DNA from: Arion vulgaris
Lineage: Eukaryota > Mollusca > Gastropoda > Stylommatophora > Arionidae
Assembly: GCA_020796225.1 (NCBI GenBank)
Contig: CM036756.1
Coordinates: 47,775,363 to 47,839,362, forward strand
Reading direction: 5' to 3'
DNA length: 64,000 bases
Part shown: positions 23,700-33,438 of the stretch, piece by piece
Layout of the letters: each line of letters starts with the position of its first letter
Numbering within the stretch: position 1 is the first letter of the stretch
The notes under the pieces: generated by a model
What the model was told of the DNA's origin: nothing
Databases searched by the model: none
Seen by the model: the letters and a program-made list of their open reading frames with translations, nothing else
Made by a program: the position numbers and the translations under genes

Positions 23700-24500
23700 T
23701 TAGATATAGAGAGATACAGATATACGGATGGGAGGCTGATGGATGCTGATAGAGAGATACAGATATACGGATGGGAGGCTGATGGATGCTGATAGAGAGA
23801 TACAGATATACGGATGGGAGGCTGATGGATGCTGATAGAGAGATACAGATATACGGATGGGAGGCTGATGGATGCTGATAGAGAGATACAGATATACGGA
23901 TGGGAGGCTGATGGATGCTGATAGAGAGTTACAGATATACGGATGGGAGGCTGATGGATGCTGATAGAGAGATACAGATATACGGATGGGAGGCTGATGG
24001 ATGCTGATAGAGAGATACAGATATACGGATGGGAGGCTGATGGATGCTGATAGAGAGATACAGATATACGGATGGGAGGCTGATGGATGCTGATAGATAG
24101 ATACAGATATACGGATGGGAGGCTGATGGATGCTGATAGAGAGATACAGATATACGGATGGGAGGCTGATGGATGCTGATAGAGAGATACAGATATACGG
24201 ATGGGAGGCTGATGGATGCTGATAGAGAGATACAGATATACGGATGGGAGGCTGATGGATGCTGATAGAGAGATACATATATACGGATGGGAGGCTGATG
24301 GATGAACTGATAGAGAGATACAGATATACGGATGGGATGCTGATGGATGCTGATAGAGAGATACAGATATACGGATGGGAGGCTGAAGGATGGACTGATA
24401 GAGAGATACAGATATACGGATGGGAGGCTGATGGATGAACTGATAGAGAGATACAGATATACGGATGGGAGGCTGATGGATGGACTGATAGAGAGATAGA
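23700..24500. repeat. 43-bp tandem array, about 18 copies
   Basis: The unit is TACAGATATACGGATGGGAG, GCTGATGGATGCTGATAGAG, AGA. Right-end copies carry GATGGACTGA or GATGAACTGA variants. The period of 43 is not a multiple of three, yet the minus strand stays open in all three frames because each frame cycles through the same stop-free unit. No coding claim is made. Confidence 0.95.
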
Positions 24501-24735
24501 CAGACAGATAGGCAGGTAGACATACAAAGAGACAAACAGGCAGACCCACAGACCGATAGAATGTTAAACAGACAGACAGAAATGCAGGCAGACAGACTGT
24601 TGCACAGGTATGCAGGCAGACAGACAGACATGCAGGCAGAAAGATAGACAAACGGGAACACAGGCAGGCAGGCAGACAGACAGACAGACAGACAGGCAGG
24701 CAGACAGACAAATAGATAGAAAGATAGATAGATAT
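24500..24735. repeat. Degenerate GACA/GGCA low-complexity tract
   Basis: Runs of CAGACAGACAGGCAGGCAGA and GATAGATA. It continues from the 43-bp array and inflates the Cys/Leu-rich minus-strand ORFs. Confidence 0.85.
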
Positions 24736-25085
24736 GTTTAACTATGATGAATATAAACTCAAACACATTGTGTAATCAAGCCATAAATATAAACAGAGTA
24801 TGAGTCTGCCACACTACACACACACACGCACACATGTGTGATAGTTAGACTTGCTAGCTTTGTGCAGGCTGTAGTTAAATGATATTTATTTCCTTTACCG
24901 AAAAAGGTGACAAATTGGATAATATATTTGTTGAGTGTCTCAACTAAAACGTCAGAGTTATGGTGAATCGAATCAAAACAATGCACATCTGTTATTGTAT
25001 GTTTAATTGTGAAGTTGCTTCTGTGCGTGTATGAATGTAATGTTTGCTAATATATGAGTGTGTATATGTTTACTTGAAACTAGAA
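24736..25085. other. No gene; short CA run at about 24813-24834
   Basis: A/T-rich sequence with a short (CA)n microsatellite. Nothing else is recognised. Confidence 0.5.
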
Positions 25086-25696
25086 GGTTTAGTAGTAGTA
25101 GTAGTAATAGTAGTGGTACTAGTAGAAGTAGTGGTAGTAGTGGTAGAAGTAGTGGAACTAGTAGTAGTGGTAGTAGTAGTAGTGGTAGTGATGGTGGTGG
25201 TGGTGGTGGTGGTTTTGGTGGTGGTGGTGGTGGTGGCGGTGGCAGCGGCGGTGGCAGTGGCGGTAGCGGTGGGGTAGCGGTGGCGGTAGCGGTAGCAGCA
25301 GAGCGTAGCAGCAGTAGTAGAAGCAGTAGCTGCAGCAGTAGCAGTAGAGTAGCAGTAGTAGTACAGTAGCGCAGTAGCAGCAGAGTAGCAGCAGCAGCAG
25401 CAGCAGCAGCAGGTTAGCAGCAGCAGAGCAGCAGTAGCAGCAGCAGCAGTAGTAGTAGTGCAGCAGCAGCAGTAGCAGCAGTAGTAGCAGTGAGCAGTAG
25501 TAGCAGAGTAGTAGTAGTAGTAGCAGTAGTCAGCAGTAGAGCAGTAGTAGCAGTTGTAGCAGTAGTAGCAGTAGTAGTAGTAATAGTAGCAGTAGCAGTA
25601 GTAGTAGTAATAATAAAAGTAGTATTATTCGTAATAGTAATTCTTATCCTGACGATGTGAGGCAAAACAGGATTGGAGAAGAGAAAGAAAAATAGA

Positions 25697-25732
<36 letters not shown>

Positions 25733-25743
25733 CAGTAGTAGTG

Positions 25744-25780
<37 letters not shown>

Positions 25781-25907
25781 TAGTAGTAGTAGCAGTAGCA
25801 GTAGCAGTTGCAGCAGCAGCAGCAGTAGTAGTACTAGTAGCAGTAGCTGTAACGGCGGGGGTGGTGGCAGGGGCGGCGGTGGTGGTGGGGGTGGTGTGGT
25901 AGTGGTG

Positions 25908-25940
<33 letters not shown>

Positions 25941-25962
25941 ATAGTAAAAGTAGTAGTAGTAT
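25086..25962. repeat. Interrupted trinucleotide domain: AGT, GGT, AGC (NNN)n
   Basis: Blocks pass from (AGT)n to (GGT)n to (AGC)n and back, at about 25090-25640 and 25700-25960. A LINE II 3' end remnant (25643-25695) separates them. Predicted poly-Ser/Gly/Val frames are composition effects. Confidence 0.93.
25643..25695 (+). mobile_element. LINE II 3' terminal remnant within trinucleotide repeats
   Basis: TTCTTATCCTGACGATGTGA then GGCAAAACAGGATTGGAGAA matches the extreme 3' ends of LINE II at about 57408-57460 (TCCTGACGTTGTGGGGCAAA) and 60570-60640 (minus). Confidence 0.65.
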
Positions 25963-26434
25963 GTCTGATTCGTATTCCAATTATTATAGGAGTCTAGATG
26001 ACTGACGTACAGTGCTTTCCATATTTTCCAAAAAGAATTCGGCTCACGTCCCGTGTGTAGCTATCGATGCTCTTTTCTAGAAATCTCTAATCTTAATGCA
26101 GGTGAGATCAAGTGCCTACTTATAAATGTTATATGTATAATAATATGTATACGACGCGAGATCTCATTCACAAGTTAGTGGTTTGTTGTCATGCGGGTGA
26201 CGCATGTTCAAATTGCGCTCCAGACAAGTTTTTTTTAAAAATCTTCTCTAGGCGCTCCTAGGCGTTTGATGTGTCCGAACTATTTATTTGTCCTTGATTT
26301 TATATTATTTAATAGTCATCTCTCTTTAGTATCAAGCTGTTGCAGAACATAAGCATTTATTCTTTTCCTGAAAGGGGTAATAACTTCCCGGAATAGACAA
26401 ATAATAGTAAATACTACAAAAACCTTGATTTTTC
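25963..26434. other. No gene; weak tRNA-like segment at 26148-26225
   Basis: AAGTTAGTGGTTT and TGTTCAAATTG (B-box-like, about 26195) suggest a very decayed SINE head. TTTTCTAGAAATCTCT near 26075 resembles LINE II 3' sequence. Both calls are tentative. Confidence 0.3.
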
Positions 26435-26484
26435 CAAAATTTTTGTCGTGCCCCACCATGAAAAATGACCACGAGCCGCCACTG
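26435..26484 (-). mobile_element. Possible hAT-type transposon terminus (truncated)
   Basis: On the minus strand the segment starts CAGTGGCGGCTCGTGGTC and then CATTTTTCATGGTGGGGC. CAGTGGCGGCTCGTG is the kind of terminal inverted repeat I know from hAT elements and their MITEs. The partner end was not found upstream, so the element is truncated or the match is coincidental. Confidence 0.4.
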
Positions 26485-27054
26485 TTGGTGTGTATAGTAA
26501 AATAAATATGTCAAGGCAATCTGTTGAGCTTAATTGTTTGATGATATTGGAAGCAAGGAGACGCTTGATGAAATTCTTTCTTTGGGCAGTCATGGACAAA
26601 GTCAAAGACATCGCGCATCAATAAGCTAGCGTGATACGAATTTGAGAGAAGAAAGTACAATGAAAGAGACATGATCAGACAACTGTAACAATAGCTGTTG
26701 GAAAGTCTAGTCTGATAATGATAACGATAACGATGTAGGACAACAGTAGAAACAAATTATTGTAGGACTATTACCTGTCTTCGGATTGTCTCCCTTTCTG
26801 GTTTCTTCTTCTTCTTCTTCTTCTTCTTCTTCTGAGCTTGTTGTATAATACGAAATTATGAACTAATAGTTATTTTTTGAGCCAATGAGTTTAAATATGT
26901 TGTGCTGCTAGTTTACATCAAAGCTGTGATATGTGTACCTTTCATGGCAGCAAATCCGTTTTCGGTATGTAGTTAGTTCTGATTTGCTTTCATTAGTCAG
27001 GGACATTATTCAACTGACCACAGAGCAGTCATTTTTGTTAAATGTTTGCACCTT
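26485..27054. other. No gene; (CTT)n microsatellite at about 26802-26834
   Basis: A/T-rich unassigned sequence. The only repeat is the CTT run. Confidence 0.55.
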
Positions 27055-27162
27055 ACGTGAATTCAAACGTAGTCATGGTGCTTAATATTGCTGTTTTCAC
27101 TGAATTTTGCGTGAAGTCTTGTTTTCACTATCCCCAGTGTCCATTCAGTGGAACCTTCTACC
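27055..27162 (+). mobile_element. Repeat Z, copy 1
   Basis: TGAATTCAAACGTAGTCATG, TGCTTAATAT, GCGTGAAG and CATTCAG follow the same order and spacing as TGAATTCAGGCGTAGTCAAG and its continuation at 40684-40850. Its downstream portion is the 42-bp array. The class is unknown. Confidence 0.6.
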
Positions 27163-27790
27163 AACTTTAGAGGTATTTGTACCTTATATTCAGGATATCC
27201 TACCAACTTTAGAGGTATTTGTACCTTATATTCAGGATATCCTACCAACTTTAGAGGTATTTGTACCTTATATTCAGGATATCCTATCAACTTTAGAGGT
27301 ATTTGTACCTTATATTCAGGATATCCTACCAACTTTAGAGGTATTTGTACCTTATATTCAGGATATCCTACCAACTTTAGAGGTATTTGTACCTTATATT
27401 CAGGGTATCCTACCAACTTTAGAGGTATTTGTACCTTATATTCAGGATATCCTACCAACTTTAGAGGTATTTGTACCTTATATTCAGGATATCCTACCAA
27501 CTTTAGAGGTATTTGTACCTTATATTCAGGATATCCTACCAACTTTAGAGGTATTTGTACCTTATATTCAGGATATCCTACCAACTTTAGAGGTATTTGT
27601 ACCTTATATTCAGGATATCCTACCAACTTTAGAGGTATTTGTACCTTATATTCAGGATATCCTACCAACTTTAGAGGTATTTGTACCTTATATTCAGGAT
27701 ATCCTACCAACTTTAGAGGTATTTGTACCTTATATTCAGGATATCCTACCAACTTTAGAGGTATTTGTACCTTATATTCAGGATATCCTG
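27163..27790. repeat. 42-bp tandem array, about 15 copies
   Basis: The unit is CCAACTTTAGAGGTATTTGT, ACCTTATATTCAGGATATCC, TA. Copies are almost identical. The 42-bp period keeps frames open on both strands (PTLEVFVPYIQDIL and GYPEYKVQIPLKLV). Confidence 0.96.
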
Positions 27791-27804
27791 TAGTCCAATC
27801 TCGG

Positions 27805-27807
<3 letters not shown>

Positions 27808-27849
<42 letters not shown>
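27808..27849. repeat. (GT)n microsatellite
   Basis: About 20 GT dinucleotides. Confidence 0.97.
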
Positions 27850-27851
<2 letters not shown>

Positions 27852-27925
27852 ACGAGAATTTGCTTTTGTCAAACTGGAATATATCAGGAAACATAATGAT
27901 GACGATATAGTACAACTAGATATAC

Positions 27926-28262
27926 ATGAGAAATTCAAGGAAATGTCAACACATTGTAGTCGAAGTTGAGGATGCTATCGAGCACATGAAGAAGGAAAAG
28001 GTTCCAGACCCAGATAATATAATATTGAAAGAAATCCAACTTGTTAGAAATCTACAATTGATAAAACAAAAATTTCTAAATGACATAGATGCCAAAGAAA
28101 GTACGACATATTGATATCTACAATTGATAAACAAAAATTTCTAAATGACATAGATGACAAAGAAAGTATTCCGTACGATATACTGATATTTACATTTACT
28201 GTTTGAGAAAACCAAGAGCTGTTGAATGAGAAAATCGCCGTACTGTTACCCTAAAGAGACAT
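27926..28262 (+). pseudogene. LINE VI, N-terminal RT part (interrupted)
   Basis: The plus strand reads VEVEDAIEHMKKEKVPDPDN, the entry segment of LINE RT domains (normally EVxxAIxxLKxGKxPGxDxI). After a 66-bp duplication and frame changes it reads KPRAVE-stop-ENRRTVTLK, equivalent to the KPGxxExxxHRTxxLMSH block. It breaks off at about 28262 where a minus-strand LINE III begins. RT sequence in the same orientation resumes near 29420, so the two parts are probably one element split by later insertions. Confidence 0.6.
28051..28181. repeat. 66-bp duplication within LINE VI
   Basis: ATCTACAATTGATAAAACAA and the following AATGACATAGATGCCAAAG recur from 28117, with one base lost and a few changes. 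Confidence 0.85.
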
Positions 28263-28797
28263 TCTTCTTTTTCACCCTTCGTCCCTATAGAGGCATATGT
28301 CAACAACCAAGACCTTCCATGTACGCCTATCCAAGACCAGCTTTTCCAGATCTCTCCACTCTCTCCCCATTTTCTTGCATTCCGTCTCCAACTCCCGTCT
28401 CCAGATGTTCTTGGGTCTTTCCCTACCTCTATTGCCCTGGGGGTTCCACCGGAGAGCCTGTCTTGTGATGCTGTTAAGGGGTTTCCTCAGTGTGTGTCCT
28501 ATCCATCTCCACCTTCTGCTCCTTATCTCTTGTTCCACCTGTCGTTGTCCAGTTCTATCCCAGAGTTCTCTGTTTGTAGTCCTGTCATACCATCGCAGAT
28601 GTAGTATCCTGTGCAGGCATCTATTGATGAATGTCTGCAACTTTTGGCGTTCCTTAGTTGTTCTCCATGTCTCCGCTCCATATAAAAGAACAGCCTTCAC
28701 ATTTGAGTTAAATATTATTATCTTAGTTTTATTCCTGATCATTCTTGAGTTCCATATGGTCTTGAGAATGGCAAATGCTGATCTCGTCTTTTGTATT
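28263..28797 (-). pseudogene. LINE III C-terminal fragment, about 170 codons
   Basis: The minus strand is open and reads SAFAILKTIWNS, NSNVKAVLLYGAETWRT, FINRCLHRILHLRW, LWDRTGQ, WRWIGHTLRKP, RQALRWNPQGNR and ends near YRDEG-stop before a purine tail. These blocks are the thumb and post-RT region of a common animal LINE. The RT catalytic centre is absent through 5' truncation. It lies antiparallel between the two parts of LINE VI, and its 5' end abuts a plus-strand LINE Ib fragment. A frame open this long suggests a relatively young insertion. Confidence 0.8.
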
Positions 28798-28799
28798 GT

Positions 28800-28966
28800 T
28801 GAAGTTGAAGGGCGAAGAGCAAAAGGAAAACCAAGAGATAAGTGGGAGGTATATTTAAAGAAATGGACAGGAGTTTGGCAGTGTGCAACACCAAGGTGAA
28901 AGACAGAGGATGCTGGAGATTCGTTGCAGTCAACCTTCAATGCAGAGACGGCACCTGATGAATGAT
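28800..28966 (+). pseudogene. LINE Ib 3' end fragment
   Basis: EGRRAKGKPRDKWEVYLKKW, then WQCAT, a frame change, then KDRGCWRFVAVNL and RDGT-stop with GATGA after it. It is the same C-terminus as at 2741-2902. It sits head-to-head with LINE III and is followed by a 28-bp array. Confidence 0.72.
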
Positions 28967-28985
28967 CTAAGTGTCATTCGAGATA

Positions 28986-29408
28986 TACTATGGCAACAAA
29001 CAGATGTAAAATTAAAAAAACACACAAACAGATGTAAAATGACAAAAATACACAAACAGATGTAAAATGACAAAAATACACAAACAGATGTAAAATGACA
29101 AAAATACACAAACAGATGTAAAATGACAAAAACACACAAACAGATGTAAAATAAAAAGAATACACAAACAGATGTAAAATGACAAAAACACACAAACAGA
29201 TGTAAAATGACAAAATACACAAACAGATGTAAAATAAAAAGAATACACAAACAGATGTAAAATTACAAAAATACACAAACAGATGTAAAATGACAAAAAT
29301 ACACAAACAGATGTAAAATGACAAAATACACAAACAGATGTAAAATTACCAAACACACAAACAGATGTAAAATTACCAAATACACAAACAGATGTAAAAT
29401 GACCAAAT
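28986..29408. repeat. 27/28-bp tandem array, about 15 copies
   Basis: Units ACAAACAGATGTAAAATGAC plus AAAAATAC, with AATTAC or AATAAA variants. Confidence 0.94.
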
Positions 29409-29723
29409 GATCCAACAAACTACAAGGCAAGGATGTGTATTATCACACTACCAGTTCTCTATGTACATTGAAAACATTTTGAAATCAATAAATGAGTTGA
29501 CTGGAATAGCAATTTGGTGTTGGACATAAATAAATAATGTGAGATATGATAACGACTCTGACAGATAACGACAAATTAAATAGAGCTTCAGAAACTAGTT
29601 AATATAGTAGTATTAATAAGTAAAAAGAGAAACAAGAAAAGCAAATGTCTGAATTGTAAGAAAACGAAAGTTATGATCATCTAAAAAAAATAGGTAGACT
29701 ACTTCAAAATGCACGATCAAAGT

Positions 29724-29924
29724 AAATGAGAATCTGGTTAGACAGGTATATAAATCTAGATACCTTGCAACTCTGATAACATCAGATGATAAATGAGAAT
29801 CTGGTTAGACAGATATATAAATCTAGATACCTTGCAACTCTGATAACATCAGATGATAAATGAGAATCTGGTTAGACAGGTATATAAATCTAGATACCTT
29901 GCAACTCTGATAACATCAGATGAT
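29724..29924. repeat. 67-bp tandem repeat, 3 copies, LINE VI-derived
   Basis: Units starting AAATGAGAATCTGGTTAGAC at 29724, 29791 and 29858. Each encodes the LINE segment ending YLATLITSDD. Confidence 0.93.
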
Positions 29925-30029
29925 AGATGAAATTCAGAATTAACAAACAGAATAAACCACTAAAAATAGTATTCCAGAAAAATGAAAGACATTATATGCA
30001 ACTAGTGGTTTTATATTTCAGTCAGAAAG

Positions 30030-30925
30030 AGAGTTCTACATCGATACATGGACACAGTACTGACATATCAATGTGAGTCATGGAGATTAAACAATATTCT
30101 ACATCGATACATGGACACAGTACTGACATATCAATGTGAGTCATGGAGACAATATTCTTCATCCATACATGGACACAGTACTGACATATCAATGTGAGTC
30201 ATGGAGACAATATTCTACATCGATACATGGACACAGTACTGACATATTAATGTGAGTCATGGAGATTAAACAATATTCTACATCGATACATGGACACAGT
30301 ACTGACATATCAATGTGAGACATGGAGATTAAACAATATTCTACATCGATACATGGACACAGTACTGACATATCAATGTGAGTCATGGAGACAATATTCT
30401 ACATCGATACATGGACACAGTACTGACATATTAATGTGAGTCATGGAGATTAAACAATATTCTACATCGATACATGGACACAGTACTGACATATCAATGT
30501 GAGACATGGAGATTAAACAATATTCTACATCGATACATGGACACAGTACTGACATATCAATGTGAGTCATAGAGATTAAACAATATTCTACATCGATACA
30601 TGGACACAGTACTGACATATCAATGTGAGTCATAGAGATTAAACAATATTCTACATCGATACATGGACACAGTACTGACATATTAATGTGAGTCATGGAG
30701 GTTAAACACTATTCTTCATCGATACATGGACACAGTACTGACATATCAATGTGAGTCATGGAGACAATATTCTACATCGATACATGGACACAGTACTGAC
30801 ATATCAATGTGAGTCATGGAGACAATATTCTACATCGATACATGGACACAGTACTGACATATCGATGTGAGTCATGGAGACAATATTCTACATCGATACA
30901 TGGACACAGTACTGACATATCGAGA
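30030..30925. repeat. 63/58-bp tandem array, about 15 copies, LINE VI-derived
   Basis: The unit is TTCTACATCGATACATGGAC, ACAGTACTGACATATCAATG, TGAGTCATGGAGATTAAACA, ATA. A short form lacks five bases (GGAGACAATA). The 63-bp form is 21 codons reading ILHRYMDTVLTYQCESWRL, a LINE post-RT block. Confidence 0.94.
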
Positions 30926-31104
30926 AGAGAACAAGGAGTTTTTTTGCAAGAACCCCAGAGGAAGCAGCGGAACATATCAAGGTAAGTGATGGAGATTAAA
31001 CAAACGGGCAGAGCAATCACTTGAAACCAGAGAGATGTGACTTTACAGAGGATGCTAAGAATCTCTTTGACTGTTAAAAGAACTAATGATGATGTTCTTT
31101 TTTC

Positions 31105-31302
31105 CGATCCAGAAGCACTTGAGCTGAAAGCTCTTCGCCTCGGTGTCATGGACATCGTAACCCTTCGGTTCGGTGCCACGAACACCGTAACTCTGGGGAA
31201 TATGTGGCTTTTCTGCCATTCCGCGGAATTGAACCCGCACTCACAGAGGACTTGTCACCCGTAGTCCTCAACGCGCTACGAACACGCTGGGCAGGCGGGC
31301 AA
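31105..31302 (-). mobile_element. tRNA-derived SINE, minus strand
   Basis: The minus strand starts GCCCGCCTGCCCAGCG, continues GTAGCGCGTTGAGGACTACG and has an exact B box, GGTTCAATTCC (complement of 31225-31235). GAGGACT and AGTCCTC can form a 7-bp stem around a loop. The body to about 31105 contains two related blocks (GTGTTCGTGGCACCGA and GATGTCCATGACACCGA). It abuts the dead LINE VI end. Confidence 0.65.
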
Positions 31303-31850
31303 TTAAAGAAGTCAAGACAGGGAGAATACTTATTACCAACATTTTTTTTTTAAATAAAGAAAAAGAAATATTTTTTCGGTGTTGCAATGAGTAAGGAAAA
31401 TTTAGGACACATTAATGACAACCGGCAAAATAAATGGGAGACTTTAATAATAATTTGTATAATATCACCAGTATGATAGAATTAAATGTAGACTTGTCAT
31501 AACAAGAAAAAAATATAACAGCAAAATCACAAATTCAGAGAATACGGAGAGATTCACAAACAAGGCATTCTTCCCATTTGTTTGTTATATAGGGGATTAA
31601 AGCCGCTTGAAGCCGAGGCACGCTCTTTCAACCTAAGGAGAACATTTTATTGGTTATATCAGAGCGTGTAGGCCAACAAACATGAAAAATAAGAATTAAC
31701 TCCTTTCGGAGAATCCAAATATAAATATAATTACATTCTTCCCATAACCCAATGCATCTGTTATTTAGAGCTAGCAATTAAAACATCCTCTTCAGCCTGA
31801 GAACTGGTCAGTCTAGACTTAGACAACTTATGTTCCGATATTTCCATTTT
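31303..31850. other. No gene recognised; left flank of the segmental duplication
   Basis: A/T-rich sequence with a poly-T/poly-A segment at 31339-31375. Confidence 0.5.
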
Positions 31851-32228
31851 GGTGACTTAGAACTGTGCATCTGTAAAACAGTTTCGAGAATGTCGAAAAT
31901 ATGCTTGAACACTGTGACTTGTATGTTGAAACAAGAAAGACTCATTGACCTATTGTATTTTCCATGGAAACTAATATGTACGATACACAGGTGTACATTG
32001 CATGAATCATGCCATTCATCAAGGTAACCGCTCTCCTGATATAAGTTTATACTCTAACAGAAGATGCAATGAATAAATGGGAAACGATACAGAGAACGAC
32101 TGAGAAAGAAAATTCAAAACAGCCTAGCTAAATGAGACTGAAGGGTGTCAACATTCAGATTGATAGTCAATACTCACTATAGACATTTTTCAAGATCATT
32201 GATGGCATACTCCAGCTTGTATGGCACA

Positions 32229-32945
32229 TCACCCGAGTGGTTACCAGGGCCCAAATTTGAGATGTAAAGAATAGAACCACTGTTACCTGTCATGCATGTC
32301 GTAGGAGGCGGCTAAGGAGGTTTGGCTGAAATCGGATGCACGTGTCCGCTAGGGAATGCTAACCCGAAACTAATGCTTACAGAAAACGGATGCACCAGGC
32401 CGTAAGGCGCATAACATGGTGCAACAACCCCTCACAATGAGGAATGGGATAACGGATTCTACGGTCGCCAATCTGCCTCGGAGATTTAGCCTTGCAGTAA
32501 GAATGTCAGACCTACCATCACGAGGGTGGCCAAAATCTTACTGCGGGAAGAGGTCGGCACAAACGGGGAAGCAGAAATCATATTAATTATATCCTACAGA
32601 ACTGCTCCCAGTATGCAGACTTGAGAAGAAAGAGGTGACCCACTTACAGTAGCGTCCAAGACAAACTGTATGGCGTGACTGATAATCTTAGGCAGGCGGC
32701 TGCTGTTTTTATTAGAAAACCCGAAATCTCAATCTAGTGAGAACGCAGAAGACAAACTGTATGGCGTGGTTGATAATCTTAGGCAGGCGGCTGCTGTTTT
32801 TATTAGAGAACCCGAAATCTCAATCTAGTGAGAACGCAGAAGACAAACTGTATGGCGTGGTTGATAATCTTAGGCAGGCGGCTGCTATTTTTATTGGAGA
32901 ACCCGAAATCTCAATCTAGTGAGAACTCAGAAGAAGAAGAAGAAT
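32229..32945 (+). mobile_element. S-family retroposon, long form
   Basis: It starts CACCCGAGTGGTTACCAGGG, carries GTAAAGAATAGAACCACTG, the core GCATGTCGTAGGAGGCGGC, AAATCGGATGCACGTGTCCG and GGCGCATAACATGG, then a 91-bp triplication and a (GAA)n tail at about 32929-32943. It is flanked by a 9-bp TSD TATGGCACA (32220-32228 and 32946-32954). No ORF is present. The A-box-like CCGAGTGGTTA suggests a tRNA-related head, as an inference. Confidence 0.78.
32660..32932. repeat. 91-bp tandem repeat, 3 copies, in S element
   Basis: Units start GACAAACTGTATGGCGTG at 32660, 32751 and 32842 and end CTAGTGAGAACGCAGAA. Confidence 0.94.
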
Positions 32946-32954
32946 TATGGCACA

Positions 32955-33438
32955 AGGTGATGATGATTTTTTTGTCTGCAATTTAGAAAAGTTATCACTG
33001 TCAAAAATTGCAAGGTGTAAACAGTATTGTTAAATCAACTTGGCAGGCATCTATGGCTTCAACAAACTGGAGACGCAAGTCGGAATAACTGTCATCGTCA
33101 AAATAGCACCTCAATTCCCTGAGTATCTGACAGCAGAAAAAATGGACATTTGTTTTACCATATATTAGCATGATAAAGTAGTAATAGTTAATGTATCAAT
33201 AAGAATTGAAAAGTTAGAGTATGTTAAGTCGAAACAGTCGTATGGTACCGTAGAGATGCAAAACAATTGTCAACAGTAAATCGACTTCGATCATCAAAGA
33301 CAGACGATCGAATGGATGTGACCAATATGCCGCAAACGACTAGACTTGTCAATGTTAACATGCGGAACTCATAAGTAAAAAACTGATGGCACATATAGAC
33401 CAAATGGTGGTAGAGATGGTCGTCAATCTCCCTGCCAG
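32955..33438. other. Unassigned flank between S element and array (also 36066-36549)
   Basis: No domain is seen. The minus-strand frame of the array runs through 33224-33440 and ends at TAA; this 72-codon unique tail is not recognised. Confidence 0.45.

Larger units (their letters stand above)
29409..31100 (+). pseudogene. LINE VI, RT core to post-RT region, with internal minisatellites
   Basis: Landmarks in order, across several frames: QGCVLSHYQFSMYIENILKS (normally QGCxLSPxLFNxYxExI), NCKKTKVMII, then YLATLITSDD, which is tandemly triplicated. Next come SVRKRVLH and RYMDTVLTYQCESW, and after the 63/58-bp array, QSLETREM and MLRISLTVKRTNDDVL. This is the usual order from RT motif B to the post-RT CESW/MLRI block. 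The YADD motif C is not recognisable. Numerous stops and frameshifts show it is inactive. A minus-strand SINE abuts its end. Confidence 0.7.

Noticed and set aside
25058..25665. Gly/Ser/Val-rich or Thr-rich proteins
   Set aside because: They are direct translations of AGT/GGT/AGC trinucleotide runs, and every frame gives a homopolymer-like product.
27107..27969. Repeat proteins on both strands of the 42-bp array
   Set aside because: The 42-bp period keeps any stop-free frame open, frames on both strands are equally long, and there is no flanking domain.
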